Assembly: GCA_963921935.1 (NCBI GenBank) | Contig: OY998177.1 | Span: forward strand, 8,087,754 to 8,151,753 | DNA: 64,000 nucleotides | From: Galeruca laticollis | Lineage: Eukaryota; Arthropoda; Insecta; Coleoptera; Chrysomelidae | Direction: 5' to 3' | Shown here: positions 22,326 through 34,092 of the stretch, in pieces | Position numbering within the stretch: position 1 is the first letter of the stretch | Layout of the letters: each line of letters opens with the position of its first letter | The notes under the pieces: generated by a model | Told to the model about the DNA's origin: nothing | Seen by the model: the letters and a program-made list of their open reading frames with translations, nothing else | The model's database searches: none | Position numbers and translations under genes: made by a program

Positions 22326-23095
22326 TCTGTGGCCCTGAATAATATTCTATCATAAAATTGTCACTTGTATACACTTCGGGGGATGTATCGTGCTAACAAA
22401 CTGAAATTTCTCCAAAAATAACCAAAAATGTAGTATATCTGGATTTATAGGACCCGCTGTACTCGCTCTAGTCAGCTGAAAATCCATAGGGTACATCTGT
22501 GAGACACCTTTAACAATATTCAGTCATAAAATTGTTCACTTGTATGCACTCTGGACGCTGTATCTTGCTAACAAACTGAAAATTCTCCAAAAATGACAAA
22601 AATTTGATACTTCAAGTACCATGGAACCTAGTGTAATGGCTGTAGTGAGCTGAATATCAATAGGGTTCATCTTTGAGAGGATCTGAATATTATCCAATCA
22701 TAAAATTGGTCACTTGAGTATACTCCGGAGGCTGAATCGTGCTAACAAACTTAAATTTCTCCAAAAATGACAAAAATATCGCACTTAAAGTACTATAGCA
22801 CCTGTTGTACTGGCTCCGGTGAGCTGAAAATCAATAGGGTTCATCTGTGAAGTGTCCTGAATAATATTCAATCATACAATTGCTGACTTGATGAACTCCG
22901 GAAGCTGTATCGTGCTAGCAAACTGAAATTTATCAAAAAATGACTAAAATGTCGTACTTCTAGTACCATAGCACACGTTGTGCTGGCTCTGGTGAGCTAA
23001 AAATCAATAGTGTTCATCTGTGACATGTCCTTAACAATATTCAATCATAAAATTGGTGACTTGTTGCATTCCGGAGGCTGTATCGTGCTAACAAG
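22326..23095. repeat. 174 bp tandem satellite, about 4.4 copies
   Basis: The anchor CTAACAAACTGAAATTTCTCC recurs at about 22395, 22570, 22744, 22917 and 23090, spaced 175, 174, 173 and 173 bases. Copies share ATCATAAAATTG, GAGCTGAAAATC and GTATCGTGCTA. The array ends where the LTR of element D begins. Confidence 0.88.
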
Positions 23096-23098
23096 ACA

Positions 23099-24156
23099 TG
23101 TAACGAAAACTGGCCGACGACAACGACGACGACATACACACAGGATTCTTTTTCTTAAAACCGTTTTCTGGGTTGTTGTTGATGGAAAACGTAAAAACTA
23201 CTAAAAAATTTTTTTAAATCTCCAACTTTTTTTGGGATAAACCAATACTTTTCTCGCATATTAGATAGGTTGGGCGGAAAACTAAAACATAGATTGCAAT
23301 CTATCAAGTTGTAACGATATAAATTCATTACTATAAAACTCGATTCAAGAAAACAGTTAGCACCGCGATGACGAGGTACCCCACCAGAACAGCAAAGCCC
23401 CCACGCCAAGATGCGCACGAAGAATCGACAGTAGAAGGGAAGGAGACTTCCACCACCACCACGACGATGGATATAAAAATGCAAACCGACAGACGATGAG
23501 ACGACTTGGTTTACGGACTCCAGCTCCTCCAAGTTCAGCCGCCTCCAGTGCGAAGCGTAGGTCGAGGGTATTGTCTTCAACCTTAAACGCTTTACACTAT
23601 CCACCGCCGAGTGTTGTACTAAGTCGGAGTATTGATCCGATTTTATACATCATTCATTAGAACGGCCGTTGGTTTCTGGTATTGACGGAAACGAGAACGA
23701 TTGTTCAAACTGTTAGAAGAATTTCGGTGTGATACTGACACACTGAGAGTTCTACAGTATCTTCGTAGGGAAGCGCCGTTAACCCGGGTACTGACTGGCC
23801 ATAAACGATCGCTTTAACTGTGAGTATAATTCTGGTGTGGTATTGACGCGCCGTAATAACTACAGTCCTCAAAAACCGAGATATTCGTTAAGCCGGGTAC
23901 TGACTAGCTACAAACGATGCTCTCAAATCTTGAGATTAAAACTGGAAGAGTATTGATCCGCCGGTTACTCATACCCCTGGCTGTCTGAACGTTTCATAGG
24001 ACGTAGAGAATATCGTACACCGTCGAGTATATTGCGGGAATCGAACTATACACCGCTACAGTTACACTTACCTACCATTCGGACCATCAGTATCTATCGA
24101 TCGACGAAAGGCTACGGACCATCGAAGCGTGATCTTCAAAATATTTACGCACCAGA

Positions 24157-24202
<46 letters not shown>

Positions 24203-24311
24203 GAATTTTAGTTTATTTTTGTCATTGTAAATAATATTTTTTATAGAAATAAATCAGTTAATTTAATTGAACTCTGTCTCCTTTGGGCTTACCTGGGCAA
24301 TACGCATTACA
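23099..24311 (+). repeat. Putative 5' LTR of element D
   Basis: It begins TGTAACGAAAACTGG and ends CGCATTACA two bases before the primer site. The left edge is inferred from the TG start and the satellite junction, since no partner LTR exists. Three imperfect repeats of about 109 bp start near 23677, 23786 and 23895 (GGTACTGACT..AAACGAT). A (TA)n run lies at 24159-24196. Confidence 0.6.
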
Positions 24312-24314
24312 GAA

Positions 24315-24328
24315 TGGCGCCCGAGCAG
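24315..24328 (+). promoter_or_regulatory. Primer-binding site of element D
   Basis: TGGCGCCCGAGCAG two bases after the LTR end. It is of the tRNA-Lys-like class used by many retroelements. Confidence 0.7.
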
Positions 24329-24467
24329 AAAAATTAAATTGCGTAGCCCGGTATCAACATTTTTGACCCGTTAACAGAGACTATCGAAACAAAAGAATTT
24401 TTATAACCAGAATATTGATTCGAATTCGAAAGACGGAGTTTTTAGGACATCGTAATAATAACTGATA

Positions 24468-25150
24468 ATGGCATCCGAAAGCGATGATGGAGCGTATGGA
24501 TTAGAAGTTGCGGACGAGAAAGTTGGATGGGTTTACAGACTACGACAAACAGATATCCGCGCGGAATTAGAATCCAGAGGGTTAGTTTCGACAGGAAAAA
24601 TGTAAGAACTTAGAGCTAGGTTAGTGGACCACTTACGGACGGCCACCACAGATACGCCAAACGTCCAGGACAAGAGTAACGTTACTTTGGAACCAGTAAT
24701 ACCTACACAACCACAGGAGGGCAAGGATTTACAGGCTCTAGAGATAATTAGAAAATAGGGTATACAGTATGATGGATCCAGAGACCCAATAGAATTCCTG
24801 GAATCGGTGAATGAACTCAAAGATTGCTACAACATACAAAACAAACACTTATTTCGGGCACTTCCTATTATTCTGAAGGGAAAGGCAACGTTGTGGTACA
24901 GAAACAATAAAAACCAATGGACAGGATGGACAGATTTTATAAGGGACGTCAAAACATTTTTCAACCGAGTCAACAATTTACAACAACTGGAAGACATTAT
25001 ATGTAACCGCCGACAACAGACACATGAAAGATTCAAAGAATTCCTGTCAGACATTCAGACATCCATCAGAAGACACAACGGTTTTTCCGAAACCCAAGCC
25101 ATAGATAGGATATATTCAAACATGCTCCCCAATCATCGCTTATACACAAG
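24468..25150 (+). pseudogene. gag: Partial Gag of element D
   Basis: The ATG at 24468 opens a SAP-like helix pair (DIRAELESRGLVSTGK), like the first element's Gag but of a different subfamily. A Retrotrans_gag-like region follows (PIEFLESVNELKDCYNI, GKATLWYRNNKNQW, HERFKEFLSDIQ). The frame is single apart from in-frame stops at 24603 and 24756. After NMLPNHRLYT, near 25145, the sequence no longer resembles Gag, so the zinc knuckle and Pol are lost. Confidence 0.75.
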
Positions 25151-25382
25151 TGCCTATATAAAGTTAACAATAAAATTAAATAGGGCACGATTCGTATTAT
25201 TACAATATACATGCAATTTGAAATTTATTTATAGGAAATTATTCAACGTGAAGAATTTTGGTATATACACGTGGAAAGTATTCTAAAGTCACTATTTCAA
25301 GTACTGAATAGATCAGATTAATCCCAGAAGAATATATGTTGTTTGATTCTATATAGGCCAGTTGTATTAAAGTAAAAAAACT

Positions 25383-25685
25383 AAATCTGGAATAAATCCA
25401 ACAAAAGATTTTACTGTTTTCATGGCTTCATTTGTTACCCAATATGACTATCCTAGGTTCCCCACGGCGGAGCTCTGATTAATTGGGGGCGGGTAAAAAT
25501 GTACCGAAAAAGGGGTATTTGTCGCGGTTTCACGGTTATATCTCGTTAAGGAGTTAGAATGCTGAAAACTGCTCTCAATAAAAATTGTAGAGCATTTAAT
25601 CCTGCATATAATGAGAGTAAATTCATGTTTTTTACACTACCTGTTTGCCCGCTAATGCTCATCAAATTTGGTCAAATTTTACAAA
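25383..25685 (+). repeat. Dispersed repeat, copy 1
   Basis: About 300 bp matching 44005-44312 in inverted orientation, including GGGGCGGGTAAAAATG and a TTTTACTGTTTTCATGGCTTC end. No coding capacity recognised. A (GT)n tract follows directly. Confidence 0.75.
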
Positions 25686-25686
25686 A

Positions 25687-25792
<106 letters not shown>

Positions 25793-25849
25793 TCTGGATG
25801 TGTTAATCCAGGTTATAAACTATTCAAATCCGTTCTCCTTTTTTTCGCG

Positions 25850-26115
25850 AATTTTAATTCGGATATCTATAAGTAACTTTTTAAAAAACTTTATTTTTAC
25901 AGTTTAAATAATATTATAACCATTATGAAAAATATATGTTTGTAGTTTGAAATCTAGTCTACAACTAACTAAAAGATGAGCGCATTGTCCACAAGACACC
26001 TTCGCAATCTTGCTGAATTCCCACAAAAGTCGGATTCGGGGAACTAAACTCCGGACTATGGGATAGGCAGCGTCAGCATCTTCTTATGGGAACCAAGCGA
26101 GGTGACGACATAATT
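25850..26115 (-). repeat. 3' LTR of element E
   Basis: 266 bp, about 95% alike to 32906-33169 by eye. On the minus strand it begins AATTATGTCGTCACC. Confidence 0.9.
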
Positions 26116-27795
26116 CCTCCCCCCATAGTCTCGGCTTCCGAGGGTTGAAGAGGAAGGCGAACATCGTGGTGGTCCATCTGTGAAGGTGTTGGAGTCCGAA
26201 ATCTGTTGGTGAGCTTCTTGTAGATTAAGTAGCAACTTGTAACAATCAGAAGTCCATAAATGAGGATCGTCCAGGCACTGGGGACGTAGATAGGACTCTC
26301 GGACACTTGGCTGCGGATTTCTTGAAGTTCGTCTAATCGGAGGTCTTCTAAATCGATGCTAATATTAATCTTTGAGGGCGTTGGAATGGCAGCGTCTATA
26401 TCGAGGAACAGGATCGGCTGCTTCGGGTTCGTGTATTGCTGTTCATTGATTATAGTCAATTGATCAGTGGTGAATTGGCAACCAGTAGGAATTTCGATGA
26501 GGAATGTGCCCATTAATTTTCGGATTTCTTCTTGTCTGGAGCATTTCAATTTTATTATTGATTCGTATGGAAATAATCCGATCCATTGGTTGGATGCGTC
26601 GAGCTGATTTAGCAGTGGTTGAGTCAAATGGACTTGAGTCAGGCGGCATTTGGAGATGTTTCTGGCCTCGAGGAGCTGAATTTCACAGGGACCATCTTCG
26701 ATTTCTTTTAGCTCTTGTTTGTCGCCAATATATCATTGAGGAAGAATTTATTTGCAAGAGTTTTTCAAAACTGTAAAATACATTTGGTTTTTTATCAAGA
26801 ATTTATTTTTTGGAATAATTGTCTTAAACTAATTCTCAAAATATATTGGTACTGAATAAAAATGATATAATTCAAAATCAAAAGGAAAAGTAATTGGAAT
26901 ATGTATAATATATGTGATTTCATTATTTAGAATGTACCTATCGATTTTAATGAGTTTCTCATAAGGTTCAATGTTATTGACATTCACTGGAAATGGTAGT
27001 TGTTTCGATTCGGTTTGATTGATTAATTTTTTAAGTTCGATGTATAGGTCATTTATTGAAATAATGCTCGGGTGCATAATTTGTAATTTTGAAAAAGTGA
27101 TAGAATTCTCGATGTCTTGTAGAATTGAATTAATTATTTCGTACATATTTATTATTTGATTGAGAACATATTTTATTAACATTGCATTTTCTCTATATGT
27201 ATTGCTTTCAACTATCAAACTAATTTGGTTTATTTTTGAAGTAATCAATTGTTCGTTATGATCAATTTTTTGAATTGTTTTATTGAATTGATCTATGAAG
27301 TTCAGAGATAGCGAAAATTGTTTTCCCATATTTGACACTATTTGCTTTTGGTTTGACTCAAACTGAGAAATCAATTTTTCGTAGCGATGACCATCATAAG
27401 TGTCTAAATTTCCGGTACCGGATTTGAATATTGAGCCCAAGCCATCGATTAATCCTCGTTTACGGATAATATGATGCGGGAGAATGTTTTTCATTTTTGA
27501 ATCAACTTTGTCTTGTGAATTGTAAGATTTTTAGATAGTTTGATGTATCAAAAGAATAATCTTTATTTGTGAGTATTAGCCTGGTTATATTATGAGATTT
27601 CAATCTTGATTTGTAGATTTCTGTAATGATTGGATTCATATCGTAATAGTGAATAAGTGTATGTGTGTATTGTTCGACTTTGGCAGTTCCTAATTTAACT
27701 GGAACAAGGCCGGGATTGTTTTCTAATTTTTGAAGTAGAATTTTTTCCTGGAGTCCAAGGATCCCCGGGAGTCTGAAATAGCAGAAATGAAATAT
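26073..27795 (-). pseudogene. env: Env-like glycoprotein (broken)
   Basis: Envelope gene of the errantivirus type, related to baculovirus F proteins. An N-terminal region from about 27795 is interrupted by a stop and frame change near 27530-27500. A furin-like cleavage site (RKRG, residues 11-14 of the 27494-26829 frame) is followed by the glycine-rich fusion-peptide region. A long helical region follows. After a stop at 26829 and further stops near 26760-26730, the C-terminal part (26627-26073) has one hydrophobic membrane segment (about 26290-26220) and a short cytoplasmic tail. It is not translatable as one protein. Confidence 0.82.
26116..26125 (-). promoter_or_regulatory. Polypurine tract of element E
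   Basis: On the minus strand TGGGGGGAGG lies directly before the 3' LTR, overlapping the env C-terminal codons. Confidence 0.75.
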
Positions 27796-27796
27796 T

Positions 27797-28400
27797 TCAT
27801 CTTTTGAAAGTATTAGTTTGTTTAAGTGGGCGTTTTATATTATCCATATGTATTTTTTCGTGTGTTGGGGTTGAAACTGTTTCAAAATCATTATTTACTG
27901 TTCTTAGTTGAGTGGATTTGTCAAATTTATTTGCTTGTTTCTGCCTTATATGTTTTTTCACGAAAACCTTTTGTTCTGGTTGAAATATTTCAGCTTTGTC
28001 TCGTTTAACATTGAGTTTTTGTATAGTCTTTGATTTTAGAGCGATAAGATCTGAGTTAATTTTTGAATAAAGTAATTTTGATTTCTCGCTATGATCATTT
28101 ATTAATATTTGATCGATTTCCATTTTAAAAGGGTTATTATCTGTTATATGTCCGTTTATAATATCGATTGGTTTGAATTTCGTTGAAGAATGTAGAGAAT
28201 GATTATAGACCAAAATTGCATGAGTGATTTTATTTGTGATTGGAGTTCAATATTCTGACATGTTCGATTATTGTCGAGTGAAACCTCTCAACAATTCAGT
28301 TTGACTGAGGATGATTTGGACTGCAAAAGTGAGTATCAACTTTGTGAAGTTTCAGTAATTCTGTTACGACAGAGTTTTGAATTCAGTACCATTGTTAACT
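27797..28400 (-). pseudogene. pol: Integrase core remnant and C-terminus, element E
   Basis: The second catalytic Asp is Asn in this copy (VVNNGTEFK near 28385). Three or more stops follow before the open 138-residue frame at 28213-27797, which holds the tail (YNHSLHSSTKFKP, then EQKVFVKKHIR). The stretch between the first and second catalytic residues is shorter than normal, so part of the core is deleted. Confidence 0.78.
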
Positions 28401-28401
28401 A

Positions 28402-30153
28402 CTATTTGTTTAGGTGTACCGTGATGTGAAAGGTAAAGGTATCTAAATGAATTATTTCAAAAGGTTTTGAAGCTGTTGGAGTAATATTCATTTGCATTCG
28501 TATGGGGTGTCGCTCGTATTTTCTTTGCTGGCAAATTTCACAATTATTGATGTAAGTTTGAACAGATTCTTTGATATTTGGCCAATAGTATTTTTCTTTA
28601 ATTCTTTTTATTGTCTCGTCGATTCCACGGTGGTTTGTTTTACTTTCATGATACTTCGAAATCAATTCTTCAATGTCATTTTTGTTTGTCACGTCAATTA
28701 AAAATGTGTTACATCTTTTAAACTTAATAGAAGGCCATCTAAAATTTTTTTGTAAAACTACTGAAAATTTCTCATAGATATTTGGGTTTTGAAAATAAAG
28801 ATAATATTGAACATTTGGTGCGATATATTCTCTGATAAAATTCGTAATTTCATTTTCAAAATTATTTTCCGATATTTGGACTTTAATACGTTGTTTTCTT
28901 TCGAATAAAATCGTGATTTTTGGTTTTGCTGGGGAATATAGTACTGTTGATATAATAATTTGATTTTGACCGAAGTTTACAGGTATGTCTGATATTGGAA
29001 TACCTATAACAGGATTTTGATCGGTATTGGAATGTATAGTCTCGTCATTTTCTTCGTCTTGTTCTACGTTTTGAACAGAATCGTCTGATTGTACTTGCAT
29101 AGAGATGTTGTCCATGTCTCGTTGTTTATTTGCGTCTTGTGATTCAAATATTTCTCGAATTATTTGTTCATTTTCAAGATTATTAGGATCATTTTTCATG
29201 TTTCTTACTAAATCTTCTATTTCGTCCGACACTGTTTTGGTAACTTTTTTATATTTAATATTATAGTCGTACTCTTCTAATTTTATTCGCCATCTGGTTA
29301 GTTTGGAGTTGGGTTCCTTAATAGAAAAAAGCCATTCTAGGGGTTTATGATCAGTTACAATATCGAATTTTCTACCAAACAAATACGGTCGAAAATATTT
29401 CGTAGCCCAAACTATTGCGAGTAGCTCTTTCTCGATAGTTGAGTAGTTCTGCTCCGAATCATTCAGCATTCGAGAAGCATAAGCAATAGGTCGATCGCTA
29501 CCAATCGGACCTTGGGATAAGACGGCGCCCAAGGCAACGTTACTAGCGTCTGTCGTTAAAACAAAAGGTTTAGAGAAATCCGGATACTGTAGTATCGGCT
29601 CGTTAATTGAAAGATTTTTACAAGTATTAGAACAGTCTAAAATTTCTTGATTATGTTCAATCTTCGCTCCTTTTTTTAAACACTTTGTGAGAGGTTTGGT
29701 GATTTTTGCAAAGTTATTTATAAACCTGCGATAATATCCTAGTAAACCTAAGAAACCTTTTATCTGTTTAGTACTATTTGGTATAGGAAATTGCTTCATT
29801 ACTTTTATTTTATCAGGGTTTGGTTTTACACCCCCAGGGGTTACAACGTGACCCAAGTATACGGCCTCTTTCCGCAAAAATTCGGATTTATCAAGTTGTA
29901 TCTTGAAATAAGAATCACGAAGTCTTTGGAAAACGCATCTTAGATTTTCTATGTGTTCTTGTAACGATGTAGAGAAAATTATTATATCGTCCAAGTACAC
30001 TAAACATTTCTCATTTTGAATTCCACGTAATATGTTATCCATAATTCGCTGAAAAGTTGCGGGAGAATTTTTTAACCCAAATGGCATACGCAAATATTCG
30101 TAATGCCCATTTTCCGTATTGAAAGCTGTTTTTTCTATGTCTCTTTCATCCAT
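28402..30153 (-). pseudogene. pol: RT, RNase H and integrase N-terminus, element E
   Basis: A 583-residue open frame. RT fingers/palm: RMPFGLKNSPATFQRIMD, then catalytic CLVYLDDIIIFS (about residues 52-63). Thumb: AVYLGHVVTPGGVKPNPDKI and GFLGLLGYYRRFI. RNase H: TTDASNVALGAVLSQ, YSTIEKELLAIVWATKYFRPYL, VTDHKPLEWL. After a long acidic linker comes the integrase H2C2 finger (HESKTNHRGIDE..CEICQQRK), then LDTFTF, where the core is cut. Confidence 0.9.
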
Positions 30154-30893
30154 CTCGATCTGGTGAAAGCCAGTAGCCAGGTCGAGAGTGGTAAAGTATT
30201 GACATCTTCAGAGTTTATCGAGTAGGTCGGTTATGTTAGGAAGTGGGTACCTATCTCCAATCGTCTTTTCGTTCAGCTTTCGATAATCTACCACAACTCT
30301 CCATTTCTGTTTTCCGGAAGCGTCGGATTTCTTTGGAACAACCAAATTGGCGAACTCCACGGAGAGCTACTAGCTCTTATGATATTTTGATCTAACATTT
30401 CCTTAATTTGCTTTTCTACTTCTTGTTTGTGAATAAATGGATAACGATAGGATTTTGTGTAGACTGGTAATTCATCTACTGTTTTAATTTGATGTTTAAT
30501 GCGGTTAGTAAAAGTTAAACGATCCTCTTCGTTATAAAATATGTCCGAAAAATCTTCACACAATTTAAGTACTTCATTACGTTCCTCATTATTTAAGTGA
30601 TTTACTCTAATTTTTGTTATATCTAAATTTTTGTTAGGAAACTCGTCAAAATTATTTAGTTCGATTTCTTGTACATGTTTACGGTCAAACTTTTCTACAG
30701 TTAAAGGTTCAGAAAAATCTAATGGTACTTTATTTTGTGTATTATTTAAAATAGTTGTCAAGGCTTGGCCGTTCTTTGCAATTGTAAGACATTCCGGTAT
30801 TGCACAGTTATGAAATTTGTGATGCGGAATAATTATTTCGCCATTGTTTATGGACGTTTTTACTTTAATAACTTGTTCTGATCTGGCATTCAC
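30154..30893 (-). pseudogene. pol: Pre-RT and RT N-terminus, element E
   Basis: It holds KSYRYPFIHKQEVEKQIKEMLDQNIIRASSSPWSSPI (split in two here: KSYRYPFIHKQEVEKQI and IRASSSPWSSPI), the RT entry region. A frameshift near 30300-30290 ends the open frame; the following RT block up to 30154 reads in another frame with a stop near 30208. It joins the protease frame upstream in phase. Confidence 0.82.
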
Positions 30894-31343
30894 ATTTATT
30901 AGGTTTAAATTCGTTTGTGTTTTTTGGAATAGTAGTTTAATTTTTGTGTGTGGTGTAATTTAATATCCCTTATCAAAATCAATAGTAACTTGTAATGATT
31001 TCAAACTATCGAGTCCAATCAATCCTCTGAAGACATTATGGAACTTAAATAGATAGAATTTCAATGTTTTATTTTTTTGCAATTTAAATAACTTTGAAGC
31101 TGGAATACATGCACTAAATTTATGTGCTGATTTTTGAAACACTGTGGATACAACAAATGGGTCATGCCTGATCAAATTAGGGAAAAACTTATTAGCTATA
31201 TCTGGGTCGATAAACGATTTTGTCGAACCAGAGTCAAGTAAAACTTTTATATTATATTCAGGTGAAATAACATATGGTAATTCACTTGCATCTGTAGTAT
31301 TAAATGGAATGATATTTGATACTAAATCGGGTCCCTGTTGCAA
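30894..31343 (-). pseudogene. pol: Aspartic protease, element E
   Basis: IKVLLDSGSTKSFID is the protease active site. A later hydrophobic-GLDSLK segment (GLIGLDSLKSL) matches the C-terminal protease motif. One in-frame stop at 30960-30962 separates it from the RT region, which continues in the same frame. Confidence 0.85.
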
Positions 31344-32608
31344 AATGTTTTCTGAAAATTTTGATTCGTACCGGCAACGTTCTCACTATCGAGTGCTTGT
31401 TCTTGCAAGTCATCAGTTTCTATAATATCGTACTGTTCCTCGAAATTATCGTAATTTTCATTGAATTCTGTATTATACAATTCTTCTGAAACAAAAGTTC
31501 GTTTGGGTTGCATTGATTGATCAACTGATCGCGAATTTGAATAATTTTGGTTATTTTGGAAGTTCGTTGGTGGAGGTCTCGGAGTGTTTCTTGTATTCAC
31601 ACTCATTGATGTGGGCCTGAATGTATTTCTAGTGCTTACGCTCATTGGCGTAGGCCTATCGAAACTATTATTAGTATAATTTGGTTTCAAAACATTTCTA
31701 TTTTGTTGATTGTTCGTACCAAATACTTGAGCATTTGTGAAAAATTTTTGTGGGCGATTATTCGGTTTTGGTTGTATATTAATAGGTTGAGAAGCAAACG
31801 ACACTTGTGAATTTTGATTCCTATATTGATGAAATGAATTACTAAAATTATCGTTTGAATAGTTATTTGAAAATCTTTGTTGTGGCTGCTGCCTTGTGGA
31901 AAAATTATTTTGTCTATTTTGGTTTGAATTTTGAAAATAATGTTTGTTATCTTCTTGGGTAACGAGTTGTAAGGCCTCACTTAGTGTTTGTGGTCTCATA
32001 CAACGTATCGTAGCACCAAGAGGATCTTTGAGACCTGACAAGAATGTTTTTAATGTTGATTTATTGTACAAATTGCGTTTCAGAACTTTTGCTTCTTGGC
32101 TTGTTTCATGCATATCTACATAGCTACAAATTAGATTCAAAATTTTAAGGCATCGATCGTAGAACTGTTGCGGTCTTTCGTTTTGATTTTGTCTTAACAT
32201 TACTAAATCTCTGTTTAGACAAGCTTCGTCTCTTTGGTAAGAAAAGTTTCTCTGTAGCGTTTCTTTTAGTTCTTTCCAGTTAGTTGCTAATTGAATATTT
32301 ACAACTAGTCTAGCGTTGCCCGTGAGTTTAGAAATAAGCGAATTTAATAAGTAAACATTATGAAAATTAGCTGGATTTGCAAAATCCTAAAAATTTTGAA
32401 TAATTTGGTCACAAATTGAAATATACCGATTTAATTCATTTGGATTCTCATTGAATTCGGGAATACAATTTAAATATTCTGATTTAAATTGAGCCATTAT
32501 AGATTGATTTTTTGAGTAATCAGGTTTTCTACGATTAATTTGAGAGTCAGTTAGAGAGTCACCCAAATTTGAATTTTCAAGTATATCAGATAAATTCTCG
32601 ATAGACAA
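31322..32608 (-). pseudogene. gag: Gag of element E
   Basis: The N-terminal part (32608-32387) begins MSIENLSDILENSN. A single in-frame stop at 32387 precedes a readable capsid region and the 292-residue frame at 32200-31322 (RPQQFYDRCLKILNLICSY). The C-terminal part is rich in Asn, Gln and Phe with a twofold repeat TRNTFRPTSMSV/TRNTPRPPPTN. No CCHC knuckle is visible, as in errantivirus Gags. It overlaps the protease frame by 22 bases in another frame, fitting a -1 shift. Confidence 0.85.
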
Positions 32609-32890
32609 TCAAATGTACTTACAGAAATAATAGAGTTACTTCAAGCATATCCTTCCTAACAGCTATAAGGAAGAGCTCTGGATTTGCGATTTATGTCTCC
32701 TCCAGAAGTATCGATCCTTGCAGAGATGGACAATGTAAGTTCCAATTCTCGATGTTTCGGTGACGAAGGGCTTCAGACGGGTCACTGGTAGACGGTCCTC
32801 TTCAACACTTCACAACGAAACAACTATGTTAGGTATCCAGTTAATCGTTAAAAGGAAATCACCACGTTCCATACGCGATAACCCGGATAT

Positions 32891-32906
32891 CCTACTGACT
32901 GCGCCA
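32891..32906 (-). promoter_or_regulatory. Primer-binding site, tRNA-Ser-like
   Basis: On the minus strand TGGCGCAGTCAGTAGG starts at the 5' LTR edge, sharing one base with it. It matches the 3' end class of insect tRNA-Ser. Confidence 0.75.
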
Positions 32907-33169
32907 ATTTTAATTCGGATATCTATAAGTTACTTTTTAAAAAACTTTATTTTTACAATTTAAATAATATTATAACAATTATGAAAATATATGTTTGTAG
33001 TTGAAATCTAGTCTACAACTAACTAAAAGATGAGCGCATCGTCCACAAGACACCTTCGCAATATTGCTGAATTCCCACAAAAGTCGAATTCGAGAAACTG
33101 AACTCCGGACTGTGGGATAGGCAGCGTCAGCATCTTCTTATGGGAACCAAGCGAGGTGACGACATAATT
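32906..33169 (-). repeat. 5' LTR of element E
   Basis: 264 bp direct repeat of 25850-26115, followed by CGCG (33170-33173). Confidence 0.9.
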
Positions 33170-33173
33170 CGCG

Positions 33174-33964
33174 TGATTGGGTAACAAACAAACATACACA
33201 CTTTTACATTCATAATATCAATAGCGGTAGGATTGAAATTATAAATTATGAGAAGAGATGATATTGAAAAAGTTCTAATTATCTCTTTTTCAACTTATGG
33301 TACACCACACACTAAGCACAAAGATTTTATGATTATAATCTTCTTTTGATATTTCATTTTCAAGGCCCATCATGTCTTGTAACTAAAGTTGCACGAATTA
33401 AGCATAAAGAAAACGCCCATGGCATGAAAATAAGGTAACATTTTCCTAGCAGCGTTGAGGTGCAGTTTCCAGTCGCCACTCCTCTGCTGAACTGCTTCAT
33501 TGGTGTGGTCATATCAAATTAGAGAATCCATAACTTAGTAGTGGGACCATTTGGCTCCAGATCTTCAAGTTTCTGTGCAAACATTTGCTTAAAATTCCCA
33601 TGCCCAAGGGCTTTCAAAGAACTTATTGGGTTAGATGTCTTCTCAAGGTTGTTACAAGCTCATTTAGATATATCCCCCAAAGGTTAGGAATTAGGCTACC
33701 AATCCAAGAACACCAGCATTATTTAGAGAAAATCGTTTAAATGTACAAAAAATCATGTCAATGACCTTTTAAGAAACAAAACCAGATACAATCTTACCAG
33801 GTGTATCGCTTCGACCAGAAGTATTTATAACTAACTAAAACTAAAATCCCACCACCAAATATGAAAATAAAATGATTTTCTAACTGAAATAAAAGCAAAT
33901 TCTCAAACTAAAATACATATAAAATTCAATGTTTATTCTGATAACAAGTTATAATTAATCATGT
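33174..33964. other. Spacer between elements E and B
   Basis: It continues the DNA interrupted by element E (GATTGGGTAACAAACA...). No gene recognised. Confidence 0.45.
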
Positions 33965-33969
33965 ATCTA

Positions 33970-34079
33970 TGTAGTAAATAAACCTGAACTGAAATAGGCT
34001 TCATTCGACTTTTAACAACTTGACATTGACAAAATCAACTGAACAAAAATCGCAACGAAGATCAGATCAATATATTACA
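33970..34079 (-). repeat. 3' LTR of element B
   Basis: 110 bp. On the minus strand it starts TGTAATATATTG and ends TTTATTTACTACA. It is preceded by the polypurine tract GAGGGGGGATAAA (34080-34092). Confidence 0.9.
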
Positions 34080-34092
34080 TTTATCCCCCCTC
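34080..34092 (-). promoter_or_regulatory. Polypurine tract of element B
   Basis: GAGGGGGGATAAA on the minus strand, directly next to the 3' LTR. Confidence 0.8.

Larger units (their letters stand above)
23099..25150 (+). mobile_element. Element D: truncated LTR retrotransposon (LTR, PBS, partial gag)
   Basis: A probable long LTR (TGTAACG...CATTACA) is followed by a TGGCGCCCGAGCAG primer site and a Gag frame that loses family-like sequence near 25150. No pol and no second LTR follow. The element sits directly on the satellite array and is 3' truncated. Confidence 0.7.
25850..33169 (-). mobile_element. Element E: errantivirus-like provirus (gag-pol-env)
   Basis: LTRs at 25850-26115 and 32906-33169 are flanked by CGCG (25846-25849 and 33170-33173). 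The leftward order is gag, protease, RT, RNase H, integrase, env. The primer site matches tRNA-Ser, as in many insect errantiviruses (family knowledge). The 7.3 kb length and 4 bp alternating pyrimidine-purine target fit that group. Stops, frameshifts and an integrase-core deletion inactivate it. Confidence 0.9.

Noticed and set aside
22326..23095. CRISPR-like array
   Set aside because: Units are 174 bp tandem satellite copies with no short repeat/unique spacer pattern, in a eukaryotic context.
23155..23604. 149-residue antisense frame
   Set aside because: It lies inside the putative LTR of element D, with no recognised motif and low-complexity Gly/Ser runs.
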